From Bradyrhizobium ontarionense (lineage in GTDB: Bacteria > Pseudomonadota > Alphaproteobacteria > Rhizobiales > Xanthobacteraceae), in the NCBI RefSeq assembly GCF_021088345.1, contig NZ_CP088156.1:4650001-4714000 (forward strand): DNA of 64,000 bases, in the 5' to 3' direction. A program made the position numbers and the translations under genes. Positions within the stretch are counted from its first letter, which is position 1; the number at the start of each line of letters is the position of its first letter. Shown one piece after another: positions 1 to 8,203 of the stretch. Under the pieces are notes generated by a model. The model ran no database searches, was not told the origin of the DNA, and saw nothing but the letters and a program-made list of their open reading frames with translations.

Positions 1-969
1 GGCCACGCCGGCCGCGTGCGGCAGCTGGGCGAGCAGCGCCTGCGTGTCCGGCGTCGTGATGTTGTAGCCGAGCGCTTCCAGCACCACGAGGTCGATCGGC
101 GACAGCGTTTGCGACGTGGTGGGGTTGTAGAATTCGTTCAGCGGATCGTTGGCGCCCTGGATGCCGGTGTTGAGGAAATCGGCGGGGTCGGACGTCTGGC
201 CGTAGTCGGCGATCTTGGTGAGCCCGCCGTCGAGCGAGAAATAGGCTGGCGGCGCCGAGCTCAGGCTGTTGTTGATCAGATTGTGGCCCGGCCTGGTGAA
301 ATCGAACAGGTCGAAGATGTCGAGATTCCCAGGCGACGGCACGCGTCCCAGCGCATGCGACAGCTCGTGCAGCGCGACGCCGACCAGCGACTGCGTCGGA
401 ATATCGGTGTTGAAGACGGCAAAGCCGTCCTCCGTGGTGGCATCGTTCGGTGCGACCAGGCCGAGCACCTTAGCCTGCGCATTCGACACGAACACCTGCT
501 GATGGCCCTGAACCTTGCTGCCGGCCGGCAAATGATCGAACACCGTGTCGCCCGCGGCTGCGTGATCGACCAGATCGGTCCTGAGCTGCCTGTAATTGGC
601 CAGAACGCCGTTGCTGACATTGGCCCCGGCGCCGCCGCCGGTGCCGGCGAAGTCGATCGCCAGATTGACCGTGGCCTCGTCGGTGATCGCCGAGGACAGA
701 ATGGCGGCGGCCTGCTCGACGCCGGCGCGGAAGCTTTCGGGTGCTGCAGCGGCGGCGGCATCGAAGGTCAGGTTGAAGGTGAGTCCGCCGGTGTGCACCG
801 ACACCGTCTCCGAGCCGTCGGCATGCACCACCGGATCCGAGACGGCGCCGTCCGGCAGCACGAAGGGCGTCGCGGCTGCAGCCGTGGTGGTCGTCGTCTT
901 CGCCGCCGGATCGGGCGCCATCAGGGCATCGGAGCTCAATCCGAGCTGGGCGTAGGTCAGCGTGTTCAT
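1..969 (-). CDS. Secreted-type zinc metalloprotease (NF038122-like), C-terminus beyond window
   Basis: The reading frame is open from an ATG at 969 to the window edge (323 codons), so the C-terminus is missing. It carries HELSHALGR near residues 199-207 (an HExxHxxGR zinc-binding motif) followed by an aspartate/phenylalanine-rich stretch (DIFDLFDF). This matches a family of bacterial metalloproteases often seen in Bradyrhizobium (NF038122-like). The N-terminal 100 residues are alanine and threonine rich. No classical signal peptide is visible, so the export route is unknown; type I export by a C-terminal signal is possible but lies outside the window. The neighbouring aldo/keto reductase is divergent. 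The zinc motif is certain, the substrate is unknown. Confidence 0.75.
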   Translation of the reverse strand, partial: MNTLTYAQLGLSSDALMAPDPAAKTTTTTAAAATPFVLPDGAVSDPVVHADGSETVSVHTGGLTFNLTFDAAAAAAPESFRAGVEQAAAILSSAITDEATVNLAIDFAGTGGGAGANVSNGVLANYRQLRTDLVDHAAAGDTVFDHLPAGSKVQGHQQVFVSNAQAKVLGLVAPNDATTEDGFAVFNTDIPTQSLVGVALHELSHALGRVPSPGNLDIFDLFDFTRPGHNLINNSLSSAPPAYFSLDGGLTKIADYGQTSDPADFLNTGIQGANDPLNEFYNPTTSQTLSPIDLVVLEALGYNITTPDTQALLAQLPHAAGVA

Positions 970-1212
970 CGGACGGACTCCTCCCCCGCGCCTCAGCATC
1001 GCAATTGCGAGGCATTCGCAATAATCCGACCGTCGCCCGGAAATGCGTGAGAAGTCTGACGATGCCGGACCGTCTTCGGGGCAAGCCGCGCCACGGTTTG
1101 GGCCTGGTCAGATGCGTGATGGCGCTGGCCCGCCATACCGTTGCCGATCTGGTCGTGGGCTGCAGATGGAGGCAATCTGCCCAGATCGTCCCAACCCAAT
1201 CGAGAGCCTCCC

Positions 1213-2163
1213 ATGAAGCTGCGTCAGCTCGGCCGTTCCGGCCTCTCCGTTCCGCCCCTCTGCTTCGGCTGCAACGTGTTCGGCTGGACCGTCGACGAGG
1301 CCGCCTCGTTCCGGCTGCTCGACAAGGTGCTGGACGAAGGCCTGACCTTCCTCGACACCGCCGACGTCTATTCGCGCTGGGTGCCGGGACACACCGGCGG
1401 CGAGTCCGAGACCATCATCGGCAAATGGATGAAGCTGCGTGGCAACCGCAGCCGGATCATCCTCGCCACCAAGGTCGGCATGGACATGGGCGACGGCAAG
1501 GTCGGGCTGAAGGCCGACTACATCGCCCGCGCGGTCGAGGACAGCCTGCGCCGGCTGCAGACCGACGTGATCGATCTCTACCAGTCGCACAAGGACGACG
1601 AGACGACGCCGCAGGAGGAGACGCTGGCGGCTTACGACAAACTGATCAAGGCCGGCAAGGTGCGCGCCATCGGCGCCTCCAACTTCTCGGCCGAGCGGCT
1701 GCAGGCCGCACTCGACATTGCCAAGACCAACAGCCTGCCGCGCTATGAAAGCCTGCAGCCGGAATACAGCCTCGCCGAGCGATCGTCCTACGAGAGCGCG
1801 CTGCAGCGCGTGTGCGAGGCGAACGGCATAGGCGTCATCACCTTCTTCTCGCTCGCGGCCGGATTCCTCACCGGCAAGTATCGCTCCGAAGCCGACTACG
1901 GCAAGAGCCCGCGGGGGCAGCGCGGCATTCCGAAATACATGAACGAGCGCGGCATGCGCATCCTCGCCGGCCTCGACGCGGTCGCCAAGGAGACCGCTGC
2001 CGAGCCCGCTTCGATCGCGCTGGCCTGGCTGCTCGCCAAGCCCTCGGTCACCGCGCCGATCGCCAGCGCCACCAAGCCGGAGCACGTCGACACGCTGGTC
2101 GCAGCGACGAGACTCGAACTGACAAAGGACCAGGTCGCGCGGCTGGATGCGGCCAGCGCGTGA
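1213..2163 (+). CDS. Aldo/keto reductase
   Basis: This is a 316-residue cytosolic NADPH-dependent oxidoreductase of the aldo/keto reductase superfamily (general stress protein 69/YghZ-like branch). The family tetrad is readable: Asp48 and Tyr53 (LDTADVY), Lys87 (ATKVG) and His126 (YQSHKDD). The C-terminal part carries the usual cofactor-binding run around IASATKPEHVD. An upstream in-frame start at 1141 is possible, but the family N-terminus MKLRQLGRSGLSV begins at the ATG at 1213, so that start is chosen. Length is normal for the family. It stands alone, divergent from the metalloprotease and 225 bp before the next gene. The physiological aldehyde or ketone cannot be inferred. Confidence 0.9.
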   Translation: MKLRQLGRSGLSVPPLCFGCNVFGWTVDEAASFRLLDKVLDEGLTFLDTADVYSRWVPGHTGGESETIIGKWMKLRGNRSRIILATKVGMDMGDGKVGLKADYIARAVEDSLRRLQTDVIDLYQSHKDDETTPQEETLAAYDKLIKAGKVRAIGASNFSAERLQAALDIAKTNSLPRYESLQPEYSLAERSSYESALQRVCEANGIGVITFFSLAAGFLTGKYRSEADYGKSPRGQRGIPKYMNERGMRILAGLDAVAKETAAEPASIALAWLLAKPSVTAPIASATKPEHVDTLVAATRLELTKDQVARLDAASA

Positions 2164-2388
2164 GCTGATCAATTCTCTCCGCCATCATTCCGCGGCGCGC
2201 GATATCACGCAGGCATCGATCGCGCGCCCAGGCTGCAGTGAGCGGGCGAGACAATTTCGAGCCGCATCTCACCGCAATTCCAGCACAGACATGGAGCCGC
2301 TTGGGCCGCTTTGCAGCGTCTTGCGCATCGCCACGCCGATGCCAAAATTCGGCCCGGATCGAACTGCTAAGTCCACTGTCAATTTAGA

Positions 2389-3576
2389 ATGACTCGAAGG
2401 AAGCGTTCGGTGGATCGTGTGGCGCGCGTAGCTGTTTGCGCATTCGTGTTGTCAATCATCTCGTCATCTCTCCCGGTATGCGGCGGCGTTGCCCAGGCCC
2501 AGCAAGCGCAGCAGCGCGCGCCCACGACCGGAGGCCCGGTGGGCAACCTGCCGGACCGCGAAGCGCTGAACTCCGGAACGGTGACCGTGATCACGGCGCC
2601 GATCGGCGGCCCGATGTCGGTGATGGGCTCCGACATGGCGGCGGTGCTCGACGAGGGCGAGAATCTGCGCGTGCTGCCGATTCTCGGCAAGGGCTCGGCG
2701 CAGAACCTCGTCGACATCATCATGTTGAAGAACATCGACATGGGCTTCGTCGCCACCGACGCGCTGGAATACGTCAAGACGGAATACAACATCCCGGACA
2801 TCGCCCAGCGCGTGCGCTACGTCGCGCAGCTGTTCCACAACGACGTCCACATCGTCGCGCGGCGCGAGATCCGCTCGCTGCAGGACCTCAACGGCAAGCG
2901 CGTGTTCGCCGAGCGCTCGATCGGCCTGCCGGCGGCGCAGACGATCTTCCGGCGTCTCGGCATCCGGGCCGACATCGACTCGCAGACCGATCCGACCGGC
3001 GGCCTGCAGAAGCTGATCGACGGCCAGGGCGATGCGTGGATCGCCTCTGTGTCGAAGGATGCGCCGATCATCAAGGGCATCAGGAACGACGGCGGCCGGC
3101 TGCATCTGCTGGACATTCCCTATGACCGGGCGCTGCAGGACATCTATCTGCCGTCGTCGTTCTCGTCCGAGGAGTATCCGAACCTGGTGCCGCCGGGCCC
3201 CAAGGTCGACACGGTGGCGGCTCCGACCGTGCTGATGGTCTACAACTGGCCGGAGCAGAGCGAACGCTACCGGCGCACGGCGCGGTTCGTGAATGCGCTG
3301 TTCGACAAGATCCAGGTGCTGCAGTCGCCGCCGCGGCATCCGAAATGGCGCGACACCGTGCTGTCGGCGCCGGTGCAGGGACTGATCCGCTTCAAGGCGG
3401 CGCAGGAATGGATCGACGGCGCGAGCCGCGTGCAGTCGCCGGGGCAGGACGGCACGCCGGCGGAATTCCGCAAGTTTCTCGACGACCGCAAGGCGCAGGC
3501 GCGGATGTCGCCGAACGAGGCGGCGAAGCTCTACAGCGACTTTCTGAAATGGCAGCGCACCAAGGAGCCGCGCTGA
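2389..3576 (+). CDS. TAXI-family TRAP transporter solute-binding protein, orphan
   Basis: This is a 395-residue periplasmic binding protein. A signal peptide occupies about residues 1-38 (basic start, hydrophobic VCAFVLSIISSSLPV, Ala-rich cleavage region AQAQQ). The body has the TAXI hallmarks: an opening 'GTVTVITAPIGGPM', a conserved 'GKGSAQNLVDIIMLKNIDMGFVATDAL' type segment (seen here in pieces), and 'LQDLNGKRVFAERSIG' typical of NMT1/TAXI proteins. TAXI proteins normally deliver substrates to a DctQM-type membrane pair, and no such genes are next to it. It may pair with a distant permease or serve as a sensor ligand-binding protein. The histidine kinase operon lies convergent downstream, separated by a hairpin. 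Confidence 0.8.
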   Translation: MTRRKRSVDRVARVAVCAFVLSIISSSLPVCGGVAQAQQAQQRAPTTGGPVGNLPDREALNSGTVTVITAPIGGPMSVMGSDMAAVLDEGENLRVLPILGKGSAQNLVDIIMLKNIDMGFVATDALEYVKTEYNIPDIAQRVRYVAQLFHNDVHIVARREIRSLQDLNGKRVFAERSIGLPAAQTIFRRLGIRADIDSQTDPTGGLQKLIDGQGDAWIASVSKDAPIIKGIRNDGGRLHLLDIPYDRALQDIYLPSSFSSEEYPNLVPPGPKVDTVAAPTVLMVYNWPEQSERYRRTARFVNALFDKIQVLQSPPRHPKWRDTVLSAPVQGLIRFKAAQEWIDGASRVQSPGQDGTPAEFRKFLDDRKAQARMSPNEAAKLYSDFLKWQRTKEPR

Positions 3577-3635
3577 GGCGCGCGTGAGCGTTCGAACTTC
3601 GTAGAGCCGGAACTCATTGCTCCGAGCGCGGGGGG

Positions 3636-3667
3636 CCTGCCGTTTCGGCCGTGCGCCTAACGGCAGG
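3636..3667. terminator. Hairpin between convergent genes
   Basis: A perfect 9-bp inverted repeat (CCTGCCGTT / AACGGCAGG) with a 14-nt loop sits between the convergent TAXI gene and the histidine kinase gene. There is no T-tract on either side. It is most likely a bidirectional, Rho-assisted or attenuating hairpin. Confidence 0.4.
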
Positions 3668-3703
3668 TATCGGACCGCCGGACGCGACCGATCGGGCAGT
3701 TTC

Positions 3704-5074
3704 CTACTGCGCGGCGCGCGCGAAGCGCAGTTCGACGGTGGTGCCGCCGCCTGAGGTCTCGCGAAGCCCGAGGCGGCCATGATGCGCCGCCATCACCTGA
3801 GACACGATCGAAAGTCCCAATCCCATCCCTTCGCCGCGGGCGTGTCCGCGTTCGAACGGCTGCTGCAGGCGTTCGAACTCATCCGACTGCAGGCCTGGTC
3901 CGGCGTCGATCACACTGAGACTCGCGGCGGCGTCGACGGCGACGAGAATGGGACCTCCTGACCCGGCATGTATGACGGCGTTCCTGATCAGGTTCGAAAG
4001 CGCGACCGCGATCGCCGGCTCCGACCCCCGGATCCACACCGGAGACTGAGGTCCGTTGAAACCGATCTCGCCCCCCGCCTTGAGCGCCATCGGCACATGC
4101 TCGGCCGTCACCCGACGGGCCAGCGCGACCAGATCGATGTCGGCGAGTTCGGCCGGCTCCATCGATATGCGCGCGAGCTGCAGCAGCATGGTGACGATCG
4201 TCGACAGCTTCTGGTTCTCGGCAACGAGCCGGGTGCGCAGGCCGGCATCCTCGACCGACTCGAGCATGGTCCTCGCATTGGTCAGCGGGGTCCGCAGCTC
4301 ATGCGCGGCGTTGGACAGGAAATTGCGCTGCGCCTCGGCGGCGAAGTCGATGCGCGACAATGCGCGATTGAACGCCGCGACCAGCGGCAGCAGTTCGGCC
4401 GGCGCGTCCCGTTCGGGCAGCCGGCGGCCATCCGGTACACCGTCGATCATCTCGGCGGCGGTCGCAACCGCGCGCACCGGGCGCGCGATCAGCGTCGGCA
4501 CGAACACCAGCGCTGCGACCACCGTCGCCAGCAGTACGAGAATGATGGGAAGCGCCACGATCGTCGCGTCGGTGAGCGTGCCGAGCATCAGCTGCGTCGA
4601 CGTATAGGCGACGCCACCGGTTTCGATCCAGACCTCGCCGACCGACGTGTTCCGGACGGCCGTCATCCGCTTCAGGTTTCTGGTCTCGCCGTCGATCACG
4701 TAGGCGAGGAAACTGGTGCCGTCCTGCACCGCCGACGGCTTGTGCGGACGCCACTTCGGGATCGGCCCGAAGCTGACCTCGCCGCTCTTGTCGGACACGA
4801 CATACCAGAAGGTCGGAAATTCCCGGATGATCTTCTCGAGGCGCGGCGTCTGCGTGACGAGCAGCTGGCCTCCTGCATTGCGGGCAACCGCCTCTTTCAA
4901 GGCATCAGCGACGTCGGCGGCCCCCCACGTGCCATCATCGTCACCACCGAACCTGATCAGCAGCGCGGCGGCGCAGATCAGCATGATCGTGCTGACGATA
5001 CCGATCAGCATCGCGGACAGCACCGTGATGGAGCGGCGCATCCCCTTGAGCTTCTGCCACTTCGATCTCATCAC
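3704..5074 (-). CDS. Two-component sensor histidine kinase
   Basis: This is a 456-residue inner-membrane kinase. TM1 is about residues 16-41 and TM2 about 171-193, enclosing a periplasmic domain of about 130 residues. A HAMP-like linker follows TM2 (ARPVRAVATAAEMIDG). The phosphoacceptor His258 sits in the H-box NAAHELRTPL. The C-terminal ATPase has the N-box NLIRNAVIHA, the G1 box DAGPGL and the G2 box GMGLGLSIV. The start overlaps the stop of the response regulator gene (ATGA), so the pair is translationally coupled. The periplasmic ligand is unknown. The tip of the periplasmic domain has 'REFPTFWYVVSDKSGEVSFG', a pattern seen in sensors resembling QseC/PhoQ-type kinases, but that is a loose resemblance only. 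Confidence 0.92.
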   Translation of the reverse strand: MMRSKWQKLKGMRRSITVLSAMLIGIVSTIMLICAAALLIRFGGDDDGTWGAADVADALKEAVARNAGGQLLVTQTPRLEKIIREFPTFWYVVSDKSGEVSFGPIPKWRPHKPSAVQDGTSFLAYVIDGETRNLKRMTAVRNTSVGEVWIETGGVAYTSTQLMLGTLTDATIVALPIILVLLATVVAALVFVPTLIARPVRAVATAAEMIDGVPDGRRLPERDAPAELLPLVAAFNRALSRIDFAAEAQRNFLSNAAHELRTPLTNARTMLESVEDAGLRTRLVAENQKLSTIVTMLLQLARISMEPAELADIDLVALARRVTAEHVPMALKAGGEIGFNGPQSPVWIRGSEPAIAVALSNLIRNAVIHAGSGGPILVAVDAAASLSVIDAGPGLQSDEFERLQQPFERGHARGEGMGLGLSIVSQVMAAHHGRLGLRETSGGGTTVELRFARAAQ

Positions 5075-5760
5075 TCGCCGCTCAGGAGATAGCCGAGGCC
5101 GCGGACCGGCCTGATCGCGGCCTTGCAGTTCGCTTCGCGCAGGCGGCGGCGCAGCCGCGAGACGTGGGCCTCGATGGCATTCGACTGGATCTCGTCCTCG
5201 AAGCCGTAGGCCGCGGATTCGAGCGTCTCGCGCAGGACCACCCGCCCGCTGCGACGAACCAGCGACTCGAGAATCGCCAACTCCCGCCGCGGCACGACGA
5301 TCGGCTTCTCGTCGACGCAGACGGCGCGATTGACGATGTCGTAGCTCAGATTGGCAATGGAGACCACGGCGCCGCGGTCGAGGAACAGGCGCCGCAGCAC
5401 CGCTCTGGCGCGCGCGACCAGTTCGATCGGCTCGAACGGCTTGGCGACGTAATCGTCCGCGCCTTCGTCGAGCGCACGCGCAATGTCGAGCGGATCGTCG
5501 AGGGCCGTCAGCACCACCGTTGCCGGGCTTGGCTTCTGTTGCCGCAGGTCCGGCAGCAGTGCCAGCCCGTCGCCGTCGGGAAGACCACGGTCGATCACGA
5601 CGAGCTCGAAATTGCGCACAGCGATCGCCGCCCGCCCCTCGTCGAGCGTGGTGACGAGATCGGACGAGCCGAAGGCCGTCGCGAGTGCATCCCGCAGCCA
5701 GATCCCGAGCTGAGGGTCATCCTCAACGACCAGAACGCGCACGCCAGTCTCCTGCATCAT
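5071..5760 (-). CDS. OmpR-family response regulator
   Basis: This is a 229-residue DNA-binding response regulator. The receiver domain (about 6-120) has the acidic pair EDD at 13-15, the phosphoacceptor Asp57 in VVIDRGLPDGDG and the switch lysine in YVAKPFEP. The C-terminal winged helix (about 130-229) ends RLRRRLREANCKAAIRPVRG followed by LGYLL, the usual OmpR/PhoB recognition helix and wing. It is the first gene of a two-gene operon with the kinase, overlapping it by 4 bp. The start is one of two adjacent ATG codons. The upstream 560-bp gap is AT-richer close to the gene and probably holds its promoter. Target genes cannot be read from the window. Confidence 0.93.
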   Translation of the reverse strand: MMQETGVRVLVVEDDPQLGIWLRDALATAFGSSDLVTTLDEGRAAIAVRNFELVVIDRGLPDGDGLALLPDLRQQKPSPATVVLTALDDPLDIARALDEGADDYVAKPFEPIELVARARAVLRRLFLDRGAVVSIANLSYDIVNRAVCVDEKPIVVPRRELAILESLVRRSGRVVLRETLESAAYGFEDEIQSNAIEAHVSRLRRRLREANCKAAIRPVRGLGYLLSGE

Positions 5761-6321
5761 TTGCGATCGCTGTTCCTATGATTACGGACGGATTACAATA
5801 GGATTACGTCGGCAGCATCCGGGCACCGTTATCCGAGCCCCGGCTCCAGAGCTCGTTAAAGCGTGCGCCCGTCGATCCCGCCAGCGATCCTGCTTCTTCC
5901 GCTGCGCTGGGACATCTCGACTGCACGCTGCAGCTTTCATTCCACCGCGGATCTGATCGAACCGCGTTTGCATCGGCCACCTCGCGCCATGGCCGTTGCC
6001 AATATCGGTGGTTGCAAACCCGATGACTTCTCAGCCACCGTGATTGCAATCGTATGACGTGCGGCTCCCCGGATGAGTCGACTGATCGCCCCCCGCGCTC
6101 CGTGCATCGCGATGACGCGGAACGTCAGCCTGTCGTAATCAAGTTCGACGAGGTTCGTGTCCCCGCGCAACAGCCCGCTCGAAATACCCTCACATGGAAT
6201 CTGACACATGATCGACCGCACATCGCGTACGGTCGCGCCCCATCATCGGCTTCGAAGGCCCTTCTCCGGCGTATCGTCGTTGATGGCGGCTGGCACGTCC
6301 TGCGATTTTGCGTTCTCGGCG
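5761..6321. other. Intergenic region, divergent promoters expected
   Basis: About 560 bp separate the response regulator (minus) from the glycosyltransferase (plus). I see no convincing gene here. The first 60 bp next to the regulator start are AT-rich (GATTACGGACGGATTACAAT region with two GATTAC repeats) and could contain its promoter or an autoregulatory site. Open frames in the rest lack family features. Confidence 0.4.
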
Positions 6322-7890
6322 ATGGCCAAACGGTCGGACCGCAATCCGGCGGCCTGGCGCCGGCCGTTCCTGTCCTGGCTCGACGGCGTCGAGGCCGGCT
6401 GGGCTGTGCCGCTGCTGCTGGCGTGCTTCGTGGCAGTCTGGACGATCTATCTCGTCATCGCCTATTGCGGCGCCGGGCTGCATCCGGATGTCCTGGAGAC
6501 CTGGACGTTCGGACGACACTTCGCCTGGGGCTACGCCAAGCATCCACCGCTGATGGGATGGGTCGCCGGCGCCTGGACCACCGTGTTTCCGTCGGCCGAT
6601 TGGTCGCTGCACCTGATGGCGATGACGAACGCGGCACTGGCGCTGTGGTTCGTCGACCTCATTTCGCGACGCTTCGTGACCGGGGACAAGCGAGCGATCG
6701 TCCTGCTGCTTCTGATGCTCACGCCGGTCTATCAATTTCACGCGCAACGCTTCAATGCCAACTCGGTGCAGCTCGCGACGTGGCCGCTCGCCACCTATTG
6801 TTTTCTGCGCTCGTTTGAAACCCCGACGATGCGTTGGGCCGCCGCAGCCGGCGTCACCGCCGCGATCGCGCTGCTGGGCAAGTACTATTCGGTCTTCCTG
6901 GTTGCGAGTTTCGCGCTGGCCGCGCTGCTCCATCCGCAGCGGCGGGCCTATTTCACGTCCGCTGCGCCCTGGATCTCCGCGGTCGCCGGCCTTGCCGCCC
7001 TGGGGATGCATCTGGACTGGCTGGTCGCATCCGATGCGGCGCCCATTCATCACGCGCTGATGCATGCGCAATCCGACCTGTCGACGTCGCTGCAGGATTC
7101 ACTTTCCTTCGTGATGGGACTTGCCGCCGCGATGGCCGTACCGGCCGTGACCTGGGTCATGACGGCCGGCACGCGCATCACCCGCTTCGCCAAGGACTTC
7201 GCAGCGCTGAACGACGGCCTGCGGCTGCTCTTCTACGTCGCGATCGGAACAGTCGGCCTGCCCGTCGCCACCTCGCTGATCATCGGCACCGACCTGCCCT
7301 CGCTGTGGGCACTCCAGGGACTGTTCTTGTTCGCCGTGCTGGTCGTATGCGGCGCAAGCTATCGGATCGAGCGATTCTACACCGTCAACATGGCGGTCGT
7401 GGTCGCCGCAATCGCCATCGTGACCCTCACCATCGCCGCTCCGCTTCACGCACTCTACCGCAACAGTTTCGGTTATGAAGAAGGACGCACCTTCTACCGT
7501 CAAGTCGCATTGGAAACGACGCGCCAATGGCGCGAATTGACCGGGGGCCCGCTCGAACACGTCGGCGGCACCGAAAGCCTGGCCTTTGCGACCGCATTCT
7601 ACAGTGCCGATCATCCGCTTTACGGGCTGCCCGCGTTGCCCTCTCAACCCGACGCGAACACATCGCCCGGCGCGTTCACGGATCACGGCTGGGTTTCGCT
7701 CTGCTTCCGTGAACAGGCCGATTGTATCGACGCGGCGGAAGCAATGGCCGTTGCGTCGGGGAATTACGTCAGGCGAGAGTTCACGGTGCAGTCGCGGCTG
7801 TTCGGACTGGCAGGACTGCCGCGAACAGTCATCGCATTTCTCGTGTCACCTGCGATAGGCAGCGGCGGGGGCAGTCGCCGTTCGCCTTGA
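6322..7890 (+). CDS. GT-C family glycosyltransferase (GT39/ArnT-like, PMT_2)
   Basis: This is a polytopic membrane protein of about 522 residues. The first luminal/periplasmic loop after TM1 contains LHPDVLETWTFG and then GYAKHPPLMGW, the counterpart of the family pattern 'D-E-x-Y-Y...GYFDHPPL' of lipid-linked sugar transferases. Around ten further hydrophobic helices follow (for example AIVLLLLMLTPVY, LLFYVAIGTVGLPVATSLI, MAVVVAAIAIVTLTIAA). The C-terminal domain of about 130 residues is soluble. An open frame extends to 6208, but the leader is unlike the family; the ATG at 6322 starts MAKRSDRNPAAW just before TM1 and is preferred, although no strong ribosome binding site is seen. The role is transfer of a sugar from a polyprenyl carrier to an envelope acceptor; the acceptor is unknown. 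Confidence 0.8.
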   Translation: MAKRSDRNPAAWRRPFLSWLDGVEAGWAVPLLLACFVAVWTIYLVIAYCGAGLHPDVLETWTFGRHFAWGYAKHPPLMGWVAGAWTTVFPSADWSLHLMAMTNAALALWFVDLISRRFVTGDKRAIVLLLLMLTPVYQFHAQRFNANSVQLATWPLATYCFLRSFETPTMRWAAAAGVTAAIALLGKYYSVFLVASFALAALLHPQRRAYFTSAAPWISAVAGLAALGMHLDWLVASDAAPIHHALMHAQSDLSTSLQDSLSFVMGLAAAMAVPAVTWVMTAGTRITRFAKDFAALNDGLRLLFYVAIGTVGLPVATSLIIGTDLPSLWALQGLFLFAVLVVCGASYRIERFYTVNMAVVVAAIAIVTLTIAAPLHALYRNSFGYEEGRTFYRQVALETTRQWRELTGGPLEHVGGTESLAFATAFYSADHPLYGLPALPSQPDANTSPGAFTDHGWVSLCFREQADCIDAAEAMAVASGNYVRREFTVQSRLFGLAGLPRTVIAFLVSPAIGSGGGSRRSP

Positions 7891-8203
7891 GCCCATCGCC
7901 GAACGCAACAGGACACCGAGTGCTGCGCCGGAGCTTCGGGCCGCGCGCTCCGCATCGATCCCGCCGATCCACTCAGAACGTGCTGACATCGGCGCGGGGG
8001 CGCGAATGCCCCGCTCGACGAATCCAGATTTGCCCGATGACGCAACACCGCGCGGCGCACGACCGTTACGGGTGACGCGCCCGAATACAACCTGTGTAGC
8101 AACGCGGCAACATCTCATACATGTTTCGTTGTTGCTCGACGTTTCCACAAACGCACGCCATGCTTCAGATGATACATTTTGTCGTGATCGTTGCGTAAGC
8201 CGG
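7891..8203. other. Intergenic region upstream of the autotransporter
   Basis: This is 313 bp with no gene that I can support. It must contain the autotransporter promoter. The last 120 bp are AT-richer than the flanks and carry several TTG/CAA-rich words, but no single -35/-10 pair stands out. Confidence 0.35.

Noticed and set aside
16..1050. A 344-residue plus-strand frame at the window start.
   Set aside because: It is Arg/Gly/Glu-rich shadow of the metalloprotease gene, which has a clear zinc motif on the minus strand.
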